Below, one piece after another: positions 9,904-19,089 of a stretch of DNA of 64,000 nt; positions within the stretch are counted from its first letter, which is position 1; the number at the start of each line of letters is the position of its first letter. The notes beneath the pieces were generated by a model. It made no database searches. It saw nothing but the letters and a program-made list of their open reading frames with translations, and was not told where the DNA came from. Made by a program: the position numbers and the translations under genes. The DNA is taken from positions 1 to 64,000 of the forward strand of contig NZ_BORP01000002.1 of assembly GCF_018333235.1 (NCBI RefSeq). Reading direction: 5' to 3'. This DNA is from Ornithinibacillus bavariensis (GTDB lineage Bacteria > Bacillota > Bacilli > Bacillales > Amphibacillaceae).

Positions 9904-11157
9904 TTGAGGTTTTTACGTGATAGAGATCCTTATAAAGTCTATATCTATACCAATTTTTTATCTGCACTAATTTTTACATTTATCTTTACCGTAAACTTGT
10001 TGTATCATGTACAAATTGTAAGGCTTGATCCGCTTCAGCTTGTTTTAGTTGGAACGGTGCTAGAACTGACAGTTTTCCTATTCGAAATTCCGACGGGAGT
10101 TGTTGCGGATTTAAAGAGTCGGAAGCTATCTATTATTATCGGGTACTTTTTAATAGGGAGTGGTTTTTTAATAGAGGGACTTTTCCCTTTGTTTGTTACC
10201 GTAATTATTTCACAGGTGTTATGGGGAATAGGGTACACATTTACTAGCGGTGCCCAGCAAGCATGGATTGCAGATGAGATTGGAGAGAAGGAGGCATCTG
10301 CTGCGTTTGTAAAAGGTGCCAGAGCAGGGAATTTAGGTCGGATCATAGCAATTCCATTAAGTATAGGAGTTGGGTACTTTATGGTTAATCTCCCAATTCT
10401 ATTAGGTGGAATTGGTATGCTGCTATTAGCTGTGCTATTAATTCGCTATATGAAGGAAGAGAACTTTTATCCTGCTAATAAAGAGGAAAGGGATTCTACC
10501 TGGAGTCATCTTAAGAAGAATATGAAGAACATTATTCGATATTCCAAAGCTAGCTTTCTATTGCGGATATTATTTTTAATTGCTTTATTATTTGGTCTGT
10601 ATAGTGAGGGCTTTGATAGACTTTGGATGACACATTTTATTGATGCTGCAAATCTATCGAAGTTTACGGATTCACAACTAGTTATATTTATGGGGGCTAT
10701 TGAGTTCGTCATTGTACTTTTTTCCTTTATAACGCTACATTTAATTAGTAGAAGCACGATTTATGAGAGAAGAAAACAAATCTATATAGCATTATTTATC
10801 GGTAGTTTTATCATTATTAGTTCATTGCTAGGCTTTGCATTTTCAACATTGGTTATTGGTTTGCTTGTATTCTATATGTTAATCCAAATTTGCAGACATA
10901 CGATGGAGCCATTAGTGGATGTTTGGTTGAATCAACTAATCGTCGATTCAAAGACACGCGCATCATTCTTTTCTGTGAAGGGACAAATAGATGCTATTGG
11001 CCAAATTAGCGGTGGCCCAGTGATTGGTCTTATAGCAACCAAGTTGGCAATAAGAACTGCATTTGTATGCTGTGCCATTCTATTATCACCGGTTCTAGTT
11101 TTATATTATTTAATCGTGAAAAAGGATAAGGACTTCAATAACAAAACTTCTGGTTAG
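9904..11157 (+). CDS. MFS transporter
   Basis: A 417-residue 12-helix permease. It begins with a TTG codon behind GGGAGAAG. The loop between helices 2 and 3 carries the motif A-like EIPTGVVADLKSRKLSII. The sequence DRLWMTHFIDAANLSKF in the central region fits a tetracycline or macrolide-type MFS subgroup. No regulatory gene is adjacent and the substrate is not predictable. Confidence 0.8.
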   Translation: MRFLRDRDPYKVYIYTNFLSALIFTFIFTVNLLYHVQIVRLDPLQLVLVGTVLELTVFLFEIPTGVVADLKSRKLSIIIGYFLIGSGFLIEGLFPLFVTVIISQVLWGIGYTFTSGAQQAWIADEIGEKEASAAFVKGARAGNLGRIIAIPLSIGVGYFMVNLPILLGGIGMLLLAVLLIRYMKEENFYPANKEERDSTWSHLKKNMKNIIRYSKASFLLRILFLIALLFGLYSEGFDRLWMTHFIDAANLSKFTDSQLVIFMGAIEFVIVLFSFITLHLISRSTIYERRKQIYIALFIGSFIIISSLLGFAFSTLVIGLLVFYMLIQICRHTMEPLVDVWLNQLIVDSKTRASFFSVKGQIDAIGQISGGPVIGLIATKLAIRTAFVCCAILLSPVLVLYYLIVKKDKDFNNKTSG

Positions 11158-11289
11158 TTGTGGTAAAATTAGACATATGTAAAGGGAAGCCTATTTTTAA
11201 ATGTGAATCCGCTCACTAATATTTTTTCATTATTTGATTAACCTTATATTAACAACAAAAATTTCATCTACGAACTGGAGGCATGGTCA

Positions 11290-12306
11290 ATGACCGTTGG
11301 TCTTATTATTATCTTATTCCTTGTATTATTTTTACCTTTCTTTGTAAAACCTATTGAACGAAATTTAGAACCATTTTTATTTGTGATGGGGCTACTGGCT
11401 GCAATTGTCAGTGGCGTTTTGAATATAGAGTTATTTGCAGAGGCATTGAAGGATCCTATCTTTATTACGTTAGCCGTTCTAATTGCTGGCCTGTTGTTTA
11501 AATGGTTAAAGAAACCGATCGAAGGCTTCATTTTAAAGGTTAGTCAAAAAATGAATATAAGTTTATTTCTTGCTGTTATTATTGTTGTTTTAGGACTATT
11601 ATCAAGTGTTATTACAGCAATTATCGCAGCTATTGTTCTAGTTTCCATCGTGAGTGTCTTGAAGCTGGATCGAAAGACTGAAATTCGAACCGTTATCCTA
11701 GCTTGTTTTTCGATTGGACTAGGGGCCGTATTAACGCCAATTGGTGAGCCGTTAGCAACAATAACGACAAACAAACTGAATGAAAGCTTCTCCTATCTGT
11801 TTCAATCCATAGGGCTAGAGGTTATTATCGTTGTTCTAGCAATTGGTATTGTATCTTATTTTGTTCTAAAGCCTAGTCAGAGTGACCGTGGCTTAGATGG
11901 GGATAATGATGCAGAGAGCTACTCAGAAATACTAATCCGCTCCTTTAAAATTTATTTATTTGTAATGGGATTAACATTATTAGGAGCGGGATATGAGCCA
12001 TTAGTGGATCGTTATTTATTAGATTTACCTCCAACCATTTTGTACTGGATCAATATGATATCAGCGGTTTTAGATAACGCAACATTAGCTGCTGCAGAAA
12101 TAAGTCCAGCAATGTCCTACCAAACGATAGAATTTCTATTATTAGGCTTAATTATTAGTGGTGGAATGCTTATTCCAGGTAACATTCCAAACATTATATC
12201 TGCTAATAAGCTTGGAATTACCAGTAAAGAATGGGCTAAAATGGGTGTTCCTTTTGGATTAATTGTGATGGTTATTGTATTTATTTATCTTTTGATCTTT
12301 GGTTAG
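11290..12306 (+). CDS. DUF1646 family membrane protein (putative cation transporter)
   Basis: A 338-residue hydrophobic protein with about ten membrane segments. The order of segments and the sequences FSIGLGAVLTPIGEPLATI and GLIISGGMLIPGNIPNII match the DUF1646 family, which is distantly related to the Na+/H+ antiporter and ArsB-type ion transporters. GGAGGC lies upstream of the ATG. No function has been established for the family. A good terminator follows. Confidence 0.75.
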   Translation: MTVGLIIILFLVLFLPFFVKPIERNLEPFLFVMGLLAAIVSGVLNIELFAEALKDPIFITLAVLIAGLLFKWLKKPIEGFILKVSQKMNISLFLAVIIVVLGLLSSVITAIIAAIVLVSIVSVLKLDRKTEIRTVILACFSIGLGAVLTPIGEPLATITTNKLNESFSYLFQSIGLEVIIVVLAIGIVSYFVLKPSQSDRGLDGDNDAESYSEILIRSFKIYLFVMGLTLLGAGYEPLVDRYLLDLPPTILYWINMISAVLDNATLAAAEISPAMSYQTIEFLLLGLIISGGMLIPGNIPNIISANKLGITSKEWAKMGVPFGLIVMVIVFIYLLIFG

Positions 12307-12318
12307 GTCACAATATAT

Positions 12319-12356
12319 AGAGGTTCCTGCTATCATGCCAGGAACCTCTTATTTTG
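12319..12356 (+). terminator. Terminator after the DUF1646 gene
   Basis: AGAGGTTCCT (12319-12328) and AGGAACCTCT (12340-12349) form a perfect stem followed by TATTTTG. It overlaps the end of the convergent lipoprotein gene. Confidence 0.75.
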
Positions 12357-12804
12357 ATTGTACAAATTCTCTTAATGATGAAGTCAAATCTTCTGAGATG
12401 GAGTAGATAGTATGGGTGTCAGTAATATTCATTAATGTACTTTTTCCCCCTTCTGCTCCTATCCACAAATGATATCCTTCGGTGCTACCGTCTACATCAG
12501 TAATTAATAGGTCAAATTCAGGCTCAGCCATATTCACTATCCCAGGAACTTTTTCAGCACTAGTAGTTAGTTTTTCAAAAAAGGATAGAGTCGAAGTATC
12601 ATCATATTCAATGAAATAGTCTGGGTTTATGTTAGCAAATCCTCTTGAACTAGAAATACTGACTGTACGCAGCTCTGTATTGGACGATTTTTTGGAGTCC
12701 GAATTACCATCCGGTAGTCGTTCTGTGGAATTCGTTAATTGACAGCCTACAAGAGTGCTAGCCATAAAAAGGAGTAAAAGTGTAAACCAAATCATTTTTC
12801 TCAT
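12349..12804 (-). CDS. Putative lipoprotein (YhfM-like)
   Basis: A 151-residue exported protein. It has a lipoprotein signal peptide with lipobox STLVGC and Cys21, a Ser/Asn-rich linker, then a small domain containing YFIEYDDTSTLSFFEK and EGYHLWIGAEGG. That pattern resembles the YhfM-like domain of Bacillus lipoproteins of unknown function. It lies upstream of no obvious partner on its strand and may be expressed alone. Confidence 0.65.
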   Translation of the reverse strand: MRKMIWFTLLLLFMASTLVGCQLTNSTERLPDGNSDSKKSSNTELRTVSISSSRGFANINPDYFIEYDDTSTLSFFEKLTTSAEKVPGIVNMAEPEFDLLITDVDGSTEGYHLWIGAEGGKSTLMNITDTHTIYSISEDLTSSLREFVQSK

Positions 12805-12866
12805 CGTCAGTTACCTCAATTTATATTGGTGTTTAAAACTTAGACGTAGTAACTTCGATAAATGTT

Positions 12867-13658
12867 TCATGAATTACTAATATGAATGGTTAATTTTAAA
12901 GACAGTTTATGGATTCCTATCATAAGTATTCCTGCTGTTATCTGATCATATGAAGTATTAAAAAGTGGAGGGAGTACTTGTAAAGAGTTGGTTTCGGAAG
13001 GTATGCATAGATGGGCTGTAATTTGTGTAAGAAATGGATTATTAATCTCGCCGATTACAGCACTAACAATTAATAACAAACAGGCTGGCATAATATAGAG
13101 GCTATTATACTTACAATACTTTTTTTTCTCTGTTCCTTGGATACGATGCTTTGGATTAGGTGCGACTAATGGCCACCATAAATGCAAGGATAAGATAAAT
13201 AATAGTGTAACATATCCGTTATGAATAGCTGAATAAGCGGATAAAAGGTTTATCACGATTGGAATATGATACAAAAAAAGTAATATAGCAAAGCTTACTA
13301 AAGCTATCTGTGGGGGGAGAAGCCATCTGTTTAATGCTTTAAAAGCTGGCATTCCATAAATGATAAGCGGCGGAATGATGAAATAAAGTATGCTCATCTG
13401 AAGCATGTGTAAGCTAAAGGATAGTTCACTAATCTTCGTTAAAGGACTACCAATTGCCAGGTATAAGAGTCCCAAGCCTAGAAAAATGGAAAATGTTTTC
13501 CTATGTACAATTGTTTTATGTAAGTAATTCTTTACAAGCCAAATATAAAGTAATGCGATGAGAAGGAGCAACATGAACAAAGGAATATTCCACGCTAGTT
13601 GATCTCCTAGTAAGAAATCAAACAACCTATAACTCCTCCCTTCAGGCTGTCGTATCAT
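12867..13658 (-). CDS. ctaG: Cytochrome c oxidase assembly factor CtaG family protein
   Basis: A 263-residue multi-pass membrane protein with about seven helices. YLAIGSPLTKISELSFSLHMLQM and HNGYVTLLFILSLHLWWPLV contain the conserved histidines of the caa3-type CtaG family, implicated in delivering copper to cytochrome oxidase. GGAGG lies upstream of the ATG. No oxidase genes are nearby, so this may be a stand-alone paralogue. Confidence 0.85.
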   Translation of the reverse strand: MIRQPEGRSYRLFDFLLGDQLAWNIPLFMLLLLIALLYIWLVKNYLHKTIVHRKTFSIFLGLGLLYLAIGSPLTKISELSFSLHMLQMSILYFIIPPLIIYGMPAFKALNRWLLPPQIALVSFAILLFLYHIPIVINLLSAYSAIHNGYVTLLFILSLHLWWPLVAPNPKHRIQGTEKKKYCKYNSLYIMPACLLLIVSAVIGEINNPFLTQITAHLCIPSETNSLQVLPPLFNTSYDQITAGILMIGIHKLSLKLTIHISNS

Positions 13659-13719
13659 TCTATAATCAGCTTATGTACGTTATTTTAAATTATTCGATAC
13701 GTATAAAGTATAAAAAATA

Positions 13720-13746
13720 TGGCATCGCATAGGTATAGCGATGCCA
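13720..13746. terminator. Hairpin between ctaG and pncB
   Basis: TGGCATCGC (from 13720) pairs with GCGATGCCA (to 13746). On the minus strand it would end the pncA-pncB transcript. Confidence 0.55.
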
Positions 13747-13770
13747 CTGATAAATAATTTTATGGAAGTG

Positions 13771-15216
13771 CTATTTTATTTTCTTTCTAACTTCTTCTAT
13801 CTTTCTCATTTTATTTTCCCAGGTTTTGATACTTAAATCTACGGGATATTCTTCCGGATTTATAGGACGCTTATATTCATTCCATAATAGCTGTAATTGC
13901 TTCTCAGCATATGCCTGTAATTCCACTAAGCTCGGAGTCTCATAGACTAATTTTCCATTCTGGAAAATTTCGTGATGCAGGTTAACAGCTTGGAATTTAG
14001 TTACAAACTTGCTGATATAGGTATGAACAGGATGGAACATTTTTATTTTATTTTCCTTGCTCGGGTCCTCATCCTCTAATGTGATGTAATCCCCTTCAGA
14101 ACGATGATTGGTCGTATTAATAATTCGATAAACCTTTTTCACCCCTGGTGTCGTTACTTTTTCTGGATTGCCAGAAATCTTTATCGTATCTTCCATTTCA
14201 CCATGTTCATTTTCAATGGCAACTAATTTATATACCGCACCTAAGGCAGGCTGGTCAAAAGCGGTAATTAGCTTGGTTCCCACGCCATAGACATCAATTT
14301 TAGCATCCTGGGAATGAAGACTAAATATCGTATGTTCATCTAAGTCGTTTGAAGCGAATATTTTTGCCTCCGTAAAACCTGCTTCATCTAACATCTTTCT
14401 TGCCTTTTTGGAAAGGTATGCAAGGTCACCGCTATCTAAACGAATACCTAAAAAGTTGATACGGTCACCTAGCTCCTTTGCTACTCGTATCGCATTAGGT
14501 ACCCCAGATTTTAATGTATCATACGTGTCCACTAGGAAAACACAGTTCTTATGGCGTTCTGCGTATTTCATAAAGGCAGTGTATTCATCTTGGTAGGCTT
14601 GTACCATCGCATGGGCATGCGTACCAGCGATAGGGATACCAAATAATTTTCCTGCACGAACATTACTCGTTGCTTGAAACCCTCCTATAAAGGCAGCGCG
14701 AGTTCCCCAAATGGCTGCATCCATTTCTTGGGCCCTTCTCGTACCAAACTCCATTAACATATGATTTTTGGCAATTTGTTTAATACGAGATGCTTTCGTC
14801 GCAATTAGTGTTTGGTAATTGATAATATTTAATAATGCCGTCTCTATAAGCTGTGCCTCTACTAGACCTGCCTCAACACGAAGAAGGGGTTCATTACCAA
14901 ACACTATTTCTCCTTCTTGCATAGACTTAATTGAACCAGTAAAGCGTACCGTTCTTAAATAATCAAGAAAATCCTCACGATATCCTTGTTCAGCTAAATA
15001 ACGAATATCAGAATCACTAAATTTGAAGTTTTTTACAAATTCTATTACCCTTTCCAAACCAGCAAATACGGCATATCCATTTCCAAATGGTAGTTTTCGG
15101 AAATATAAATCAAATACTGCCTTGCGCTCATGGATATTGTCTGCCCAGTAAGTTTCAGCCATATTAATTTGATATAAATCTGTATGGAGGGTTAAGCTAT
15201 CATCAGTATTTTCCAT
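13771..15216 (-). CDS. pncB: Nicotinate phosphoribosyltransferase
   Basis: A 481-residue cytosolic enzyme of NAD salvage that joins nicotinate to PRPP with ATP hydrolysis. It starts LHTDLYQINMAETYW and contains EFGTRRAQEMDAA, GIRLDSGDLAYLSKKAR and FASNDLDEH, which are signature segments of the family. GGAGG lies just before the ATG. It lies 62 bp downstream of the nicotinamidase gene on the same strand, so the two form a pncA-pncB operon for recycling nicotinamide. Confidence 0.95.
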   Translation of the reverse strand: MENTDDSLTLHTDLYQINMAETYWADNIHERKAVFDLYFRKLPFGNGYAVFAGLERVIEFVKNFKFSDSDIRYLAEQGYREDFLDYLRTVRFTGSIKSMQEGEIVFGNEPLLRVEAGLVEAQLIETALLNIINYQTLIATKASRIKQIAKNHMLMEFGTRRAQEMDAAIWGTRAAFIGGFQATSNVRAGKLFGIPIAGTHAHAMVQAYQDEYTAFMKYAERHKNCVFLVDTYDTLKSGVPNAIRVAKELGDRINFLGIRLDSGDLAYLSKKARKMLDEAGFTEAKIFASNDLDEHTIFSLHSQDAKIDVYGVGTKLITAFDQPALGAVYKLVAIENEHGEMEDTIKISGNPEKVTTPGVKKVYRIINTTNHRSEGDYITLEDEDPSKENKIKMFHPVHTYISKFVTKFQAVNLHHEIFQNGKLVYETPSLVELQAYAEKQLQLLWNEYKRPINPEEYPVDLSIKTWENKMRKIEEVRKKIK

Positions 15217-15278
15217 TGGAGTACCTCCTAAAAGAGTCGTTATTATTCATTCTTTCCTTAACTTCATGAACCTTACGT

Positions 15279-15836
15279 TTAATTTTTAACTACGGTTGCA
15301 TTTAGTGTATTCACAAAGTGCTGCAATGCCCATTCGTGTCCAATTTGATTAAAGCTTGCAACACCATTTTCGTGGATGACAATGTCAAAGCCTTTTCCAT
15401 ATGCATCAATCGCAGTATGGAGGACACAGATGTCAGTACATGTGCCAACAATATGTATTTCAGAGATTTTTCTTTCACGGAGGAAAAGCTCTAAACTAGT
15501 ACCTACAAATGCGGAATATCTTGTTTTGTCCATCCAGTGAACATTCGATTTCGATTTATTAGCTTCCCACACATTTTGTAAATCACCATATAATTCTCTT
15601 CCTTTTGTCCCGACGATATTATGAGGGGGATAAAGCATTGCTTCCGGGTGATAGGGGTCATTCTCGAGATGTTTATCAATTGCAAAAACTACCTCATCTC
15701 CGTTATCAATAAACTGTTTGGTTAGGCTTATAATATATTCTTCTATAGCTTGTCCAGGCTTCCCGCAAGTTAATGCTCCATCCTCAGCAATGAAATCATT
15801 CGTATAATCAACATTTAATAAACACTTTTTACTCAC
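15279..15836 (-). CDS. pncA: Nicotinamidase (cysteine hydrolase family)
   Basis: A 185-residue isochorismatase-fold hydrolase that converts nicotinamide to nicotinate. The catalytic triad is visible as Asp10 (NVDYTNDF), Lys104 (DKTRYSAF) and Cys137 (TDICVL). Metal-site residues are in AIDKHLENDPYHPE (Asp54, His56, His63). AGGGGTG precedes the ATG. The next gene on the strand encodes nicotinate phosphoribosyltransferase, which uses its product and supports nicotinamidase over another isochorismatase-like activity. Confidence 0.92.
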   Translation of the reverse strand: MSKKCLLNVDYTNDFIAEDGALTCGKPGQAIEEYIISLTKQFIDNGDEVVFAIDKHLENDPYHPEAMLYPPHNIVGTKGRELYGDLQNVWEANKSKSNVHWMDKTRYSAFVGTSLELFLRERKISEIHIVGTCTDICVLHTAIDAYGKGFDIVIHENGVASFNQIGHEWALQHFVNTLNATVVKN

Positions 15837-16012
15837 TTTTATACACCCCTTGAAACCAATTTATTTTCTTTATTATATCAAAGTTGTCTAAATCCCTCAT
15901 ACTCGATAATCCACGTAGAAATTCATTGTAAAAAGACATCCTACATCAGTATTTCTTTATTGGGTGAATTTGTTTCTAAGGGACAATCTAAACCTAAGGA
16001 GTGTGATAATTC

Positions 16013-16588
16013 ATGAGTGAGTTTTGCCCAGAAGTTTGGCCAGAGGACCCTGTCCCGTCATGCCAAACCGACTGCCAAGAATGTGGCTTATATCGACAAG
16101 GGTCAAGAATGATTTGGGGTGAAGGCAACCCGAAAGCTCCAATAATGATTATTCTGGACAATCCAGGGGCACGTGAGGATCGAAAGGGTAATCCTATGGT
16201 ATGTGGTACGCGACAAACCTTACAGCAAGCAATGCATGAAGCAGGATTAACAAAAAAACAACTCTATGTCACCTATATCTTAAAAAGGCAACCAGTTCGA
16301 GCCTATGATAAAGAGAAGACACGAGCTATTTGTATGCAGCATTTATTAGAGCAATTAGCTGAGCAAAATCCAAAGCTGATTGTTTGTCTTGGTAATGTTG
16401 CGGTTCAGGCCTTTTTCCGCAATTCGGAACTGGATGTAAAAGGTTTGAGAGGTAAGTCGCATCTAGTGGGCGAACACACTGTAACTGCTGCATATCATCC
16501 ACTTGCCGCTAGACGTCGACCTAATTTATATCCATTACTTCGTGAAGATATGCAGTTTGTGGCAGCACGGATTAGGGAAATAAACTAG
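16013..16588 (+). CDS. Uracil-DNA glycosylase superfamily protein (family 4/5-like)
   Basis: A 191-residue protein. Motif 1 reads ILDNPGAREDRKGNPMVCG (about residues 46-64) and motif 2 reads AAYHPLAARRRPNLYPLL near the C-terminus, as in Fe-S uracil-DNA glycosylases. Cysteines at about 17, 21 and 24 (CQTDCQECGLY) and 106 could bind a 4Fe-4S cluster. The usual GEAPG is replaced by DNPGA, so activity and substrate range are uncertain. AAGGAG precedes the ATG. It appears monocistronic. Confidence 0.75.
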   Translation: MSEFCPEVWPEDPVPSCQTDCQECGLYRQGSRMIWGEGNPKAPIMIILDNPGAREDRKGNPMVCGTRQTLQQAMHEAGLTKKQLYVTYILKRQPVRAYDKEKTRAICMQHLLEQLAEQNPKLIVCLGNVAVQAFFRNSELDVKGLRGKSHLVGEHTVTAAYHPLAARRRPNLYPLLREDMQFVAARIREIN

Positions 16589-16698
16589 TACCGTGAAATT
16601 TTTATGATTACCTTTACTTTGGTTGGATTTTTTCAATTGCATTCTATCGCTTCAAATGGTAATATATCGATAATTTTATCAGTCAGGAGGGGACATCT

Positions 16699-17229
16699 AT
16701 GAGAGCAGTAACCTTAACCAATATTTACCTTCATCCGATAACGCAAAAATATGTAAGACGCTCTGGAATGGCACATGCAATTTCTGTTGCCTACCATGCA
16801 TATGACTTAGCAATAAAATATGGTGTTAATCCTGATTTAGCAGCAAAGGCAGGTTTTCTACACGATATTGGTCATTATGAATGGTATAGTGAAGGAAAAT
16901 GGGATTACCGACTCTATCGTGAGTATGATATCCATCCGATAAAAGGAGCGGAACGTGCACATAAGCTACTCGTACGTTTGGGAGAGGATAAGCATGTTGC
17001 CAAAGAAATCGCCCATGCTATTCTTTTTCACACGGATTCTGCACTCCCAACAGGAGAATTCCAATTCACCCCTCTTCAAAAAGTTGTACATCTAGCAGAT
17101 GAATCTGACAAAGAACCTGGAAACAAGCATCATTATCGAAATATGGATAGGGAAAAAGAGCTTTATTTAATTGCAGAGCTAGATAAGAAAATAGACGCCG
17201 CTATTTCAAATGATGGAAAAAGTTCTTAA
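16699..17229 (+). CDS. HD-domain phosphohydrolase family protein
   Basis: A 176-residue protein with a compact HD domain. HAISVAYHAYDLA supplies the first histidine, AGFLHDIGHYEW the HD pair (about residues 54-56), then HAILFHTDS and VVHLADESDKE complete a typical metal site. Such proteins usually hydrolyse nucleotides or phosphate monoesters. No specific substrate is indicated. A CAGGAGGGG site precedes the ATG. A MITE-like element lies just downstream. Confidence 0.75.
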   Translation: MRAVTLTNIYLHPITQKYVRRSGMAHAISVAYHAYDLAIKYGVNPDLAAKAGFLHDIGHYEWYSEGKWDYRLYREYDIHPIKGAERAHKLLVRLGEDKHVAKEIAHAILFHTDSALPTGEFQFTPLQKVVHLADESDKEPGNKHHYRNMDREKELYLIAELDKKIDAAISNDGKSS

Positions 17230-17254
17230 AGGGAGAACGGAAGGAATTTTAATA

Positions 17255-17378
17255 GAGGATGGGACATAACGAAACAATCATTTCGAAGGGTCGGATCATT
17301 TACTGTTTCGTGTAATGTGTTTTCCAAGCGTTTTTCGCACCGATCAATTAGTGTTGAAGAACACTTGTGTCCCACCTC
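17255..17378. mobile_element. MITE-like element with IS1182-type ends
   Basis: A gene-free stretch of about 124 bp begins GAGGATGGGACATAAC and ends GTGTCCCACCTC, which are imperfect inverted repeats. The end resembles the GAGGCTGGGACAAAA end of the IS1182-type element at the start of the window. It lies between the HD gene and the thioesterase gene. Target-site duplications were not clear by eye. Confidence 0.5.
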
Positions 17379-17409
17379 ATAACCATCACTAAAAAATCAT
17401 GCTGATAAA

Positions 17410-17889
17410 TTATTTCATCTTTTCTGCACTTATTTGTAGACGCCTGTTTCTTCTAGTTGGAGCACTCAAAAATAGTCGCTTTTCCTCCTCGGTTTCCGGT
17501 ATAACCCCACAGACAGGTGTAGGCTTTCCATCTTGATCAACAGCGACCATCGTAAGAATTGCTGTTGTTGTAATCGTCTTTTCTCCTGATTGAATGTTTT
17601 GGCATTCTACTTTTACGAACACCTCCATGGAGGTTCTCCCCGTCGATATAACAACACCTTCTAGGTGCAGAATATCACCAACCCGAGCAGATGAAAGAAA
17701 GTTAACCGTATCAATTGAGGCAGTGACAACAACCTGATTACTATGTTTCATCGCTGTGATAGCGGCAATTTCATCAATATAAGCAAGTACGGTCCCACCG
17801 AAAATAGTACCTAAATGATTTGTATCCGGTGGCAGTACCAGCTTTGTTTGATTTGTTCTGGATACATTCGTCGATAACTTTTCTGTCAT
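17410..17889 (-). CDS. Acyl-CoA thioesterase (hotdog fold, YkhA-like)
   Basis: A 159-residue hotdog-fold protein that hydrolyses acyl-CoA esters. NHLGTIFGGTVLAYIDEIAAITA (about residues 24-46) holds the catalytic Asp/Glu region, and GRTSMEVFVKVE follows, as in YkhA and the cytosolic acyl-CoA thioesterases. The unusual point is upstream: a complete cobalamin riboswitch with terminator lies on the same strand about 90 bp before the ATG, with no other gene between. Confidence 0.85.
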   Translation of the reverse strand: MTEKLSTNVSRTNQTKLVLPPDTNHLGTIFGGTVLAYIDEIAAITAMKHSNQVVVTASIDTVNFLSSARVGDILHLEGVVISTGRTSMEVFVKVECQNIQSGEKTITTTAILTMVAVDQDGKPTPVCGVIPETEEEKRLFLSAPTRRNRRLQISAEKMK

Positions 17890-17970
17890 ATTATTTCCTC
17901 TTTTCCTGTTTTGTCAATATGCCTTCTAGTTAGAGGAGAGAGACGTGAAATGTAGATAGTATTCACAATA

Positions 17971-18000
17971 CTAAAAAAACCCATCCGATAAGATGGGTTT
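17971..18000 (-). terminator. Expression-platform terminator of the cobalamin riboswitch
   Basis: On the minus strand, AAACCCATC (18000-17992) pairs with GATGGGTTT (17985-17977), and the stem is followed by a T-run (17976-17971). It lies after the riboswitch aptamer and before the thioesterase start, as expected for a transcription-terminating riboswitch. Confidence 0.8.
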
Positions 18001-18017
18001 ACAAACAAGAGCAAAAA

Positions 18018-18245
18018 TAGCGGTGGTTGAACTGCTACCAACATCATTACCCTCGTTATACCTCCCCAACTCCCGAAGAAGATATTACTATGTACTATTG
18101 GCAGGTCTCCTGACTTATGCTATAACCTACTCTAATCCCTTCCCGTTCATAAACAGTGGTTTTGATTATTTCGTCAGCATTTACAGTTGCGGGTACAGTT
18201 CTGGTTTTTCACCAGATTCCCTATTAAGTCTATTATGACACCAAT
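18018..18245 (-). ncRNA. Cobalamin (B12) riboswitch
   Basis: Read on the minus strand, the conserved core is present in order: AATAGGGAATCTGGTG, AAAACCAGAACTGTACCCGCA, ACTGTAA, CCACTG, GGGAAGG and AGTCAGGAGACCTGCC. A following stem-loop (TAGCAG...CGCTA) is the likely regulatory arm, then comes the intrinsic terminator. The usual targets (B12 transport or synthesis, metE, nrd) are absent. The next gene encodes an acyl-CoA thioesterase. Confidence 0.9.
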
Positions 18246-18284
18246 CTTACCGGTAAAACTATTTAACTTTTATCGTACATCACA

Positions 18285-18313
18285 ACTATAATCAATACCT
18301 GTCATTTTGACAA
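18285..18313 (-). promoter_or_regulatory. Sigma-A promoter of the cobalamin riboswitch
   Basis: On the minus strand TTGTCA (18313-18308), a 17-bp spacer and TATAGT (18290-18285) form a good promoter. The start would be near 18278, just before the aptamer. Confidence 0.65.
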
Positions 18314-18463
18314 ATATATTAGGGCATTATGTAACGTGAATACATAAAGCGTATAACGAAAGAGATACTATTAGCGTTAGTAGAGAAACTGATGTTTTGA
18401 CTTATAATTTTGTTTTTTCTACAATTTAATTTGTATCAGAATACAAGAATAAGGATGATTGAG

Positions 18464-19018
18464 ATGACAAAAGTTGGAGTTCTAGTAGGAAGCCTTCGAA
18501 AGGAATCATATTCTAAAAAGCTTGCTAAAAATGTAATGGGCTATTTCCCAGAAGGATTTGAAACAGAGTTAATAGAAATCGGTAATCTACCTTTTTATAA
18601 TCAGGATTTTGATGATGAGAATAATGCACCAGAAGTGCTACACGAGTTCAGACAAAAAATTGGGGAATGTGATGCATTTTTATTTGTAACACCAGAATAT
18701 AATCGTTCGATTCCAGCTGTGTTAAAAAATGCATTAGATACAGCCTCTCGTCCAAAGACAGATAATAAATGGGGTGGAAAGCCTGCAGCAATCATAAGCC
18801 AATCCCCAGGAGGGATCGGTGGATTTGGAGCTAACCATCATTTGCGCCAAATGCTAACTTGTGTGAATGTACCAGTACTTCAGCAACCTGAAGCATATAT
18901 TGGTAATGTAGCAACACTAATGAATGAGAGTGGAGCAATTACTAATGAAGGCACTGCTGAATTCTTACAAAAGTTTGTAGTGAAATTTGTAGACTTTATC
19001 AAGCGATTCGAGGATTAA
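18464..19018 (+). CDS. NADPH-dependent FMN reductase (flavodoxin-like fold)
   Basis: A 184-residue flavoprotein. It starts TKVGVLVGSLRKESYSKKLA and contains FVTPEYNRSIPAVLKNALD (about residues 75-93), the FMN-binding pattern of the NAD(P)H-dependent FMN/azo reductase family. The frame is open from 18410, but AAGGA at 18451-18455 is placed for the ATG at 18464. It is likely a cytosolic quinone or flavin reductase. The specific role is unknown. Confidence 0.85.
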   Translation: MTKVGVLVGSLRKESYSKKLAKNVMGYFPEGFETELIEIGNLPFYNQDFDDENNAPEVLHEFRQKIGECDAFLFVTPEYNRSIPAVLKNALDTASRPKTDNKWGGKPAAIISQSPGGIGGFGANHHLRQMLTCVNVPVLQQPEAYIGNVATLMNESGAITNEGTAEFLQKFVVKFVDFIKRFED

Positions 19019-19027
19019 TGAAGAGGA

Positions 19028-19061
19028 AATGGCCAGTTCCTGTTTAAGGGATCTGGCCATT
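19028..19061. terminator. Bidirectional terminator-like hairpin
   Basis: AATGGCCAG (19028-19036) and CTGGCCATT (19053-19061) form a perfect stem between the convergent FMN reductase and LysM amidase genes. Confidence 0.6.
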
Positions 19062-19089
19062 AATCCATGTAGGGCTAGTACATAAAATT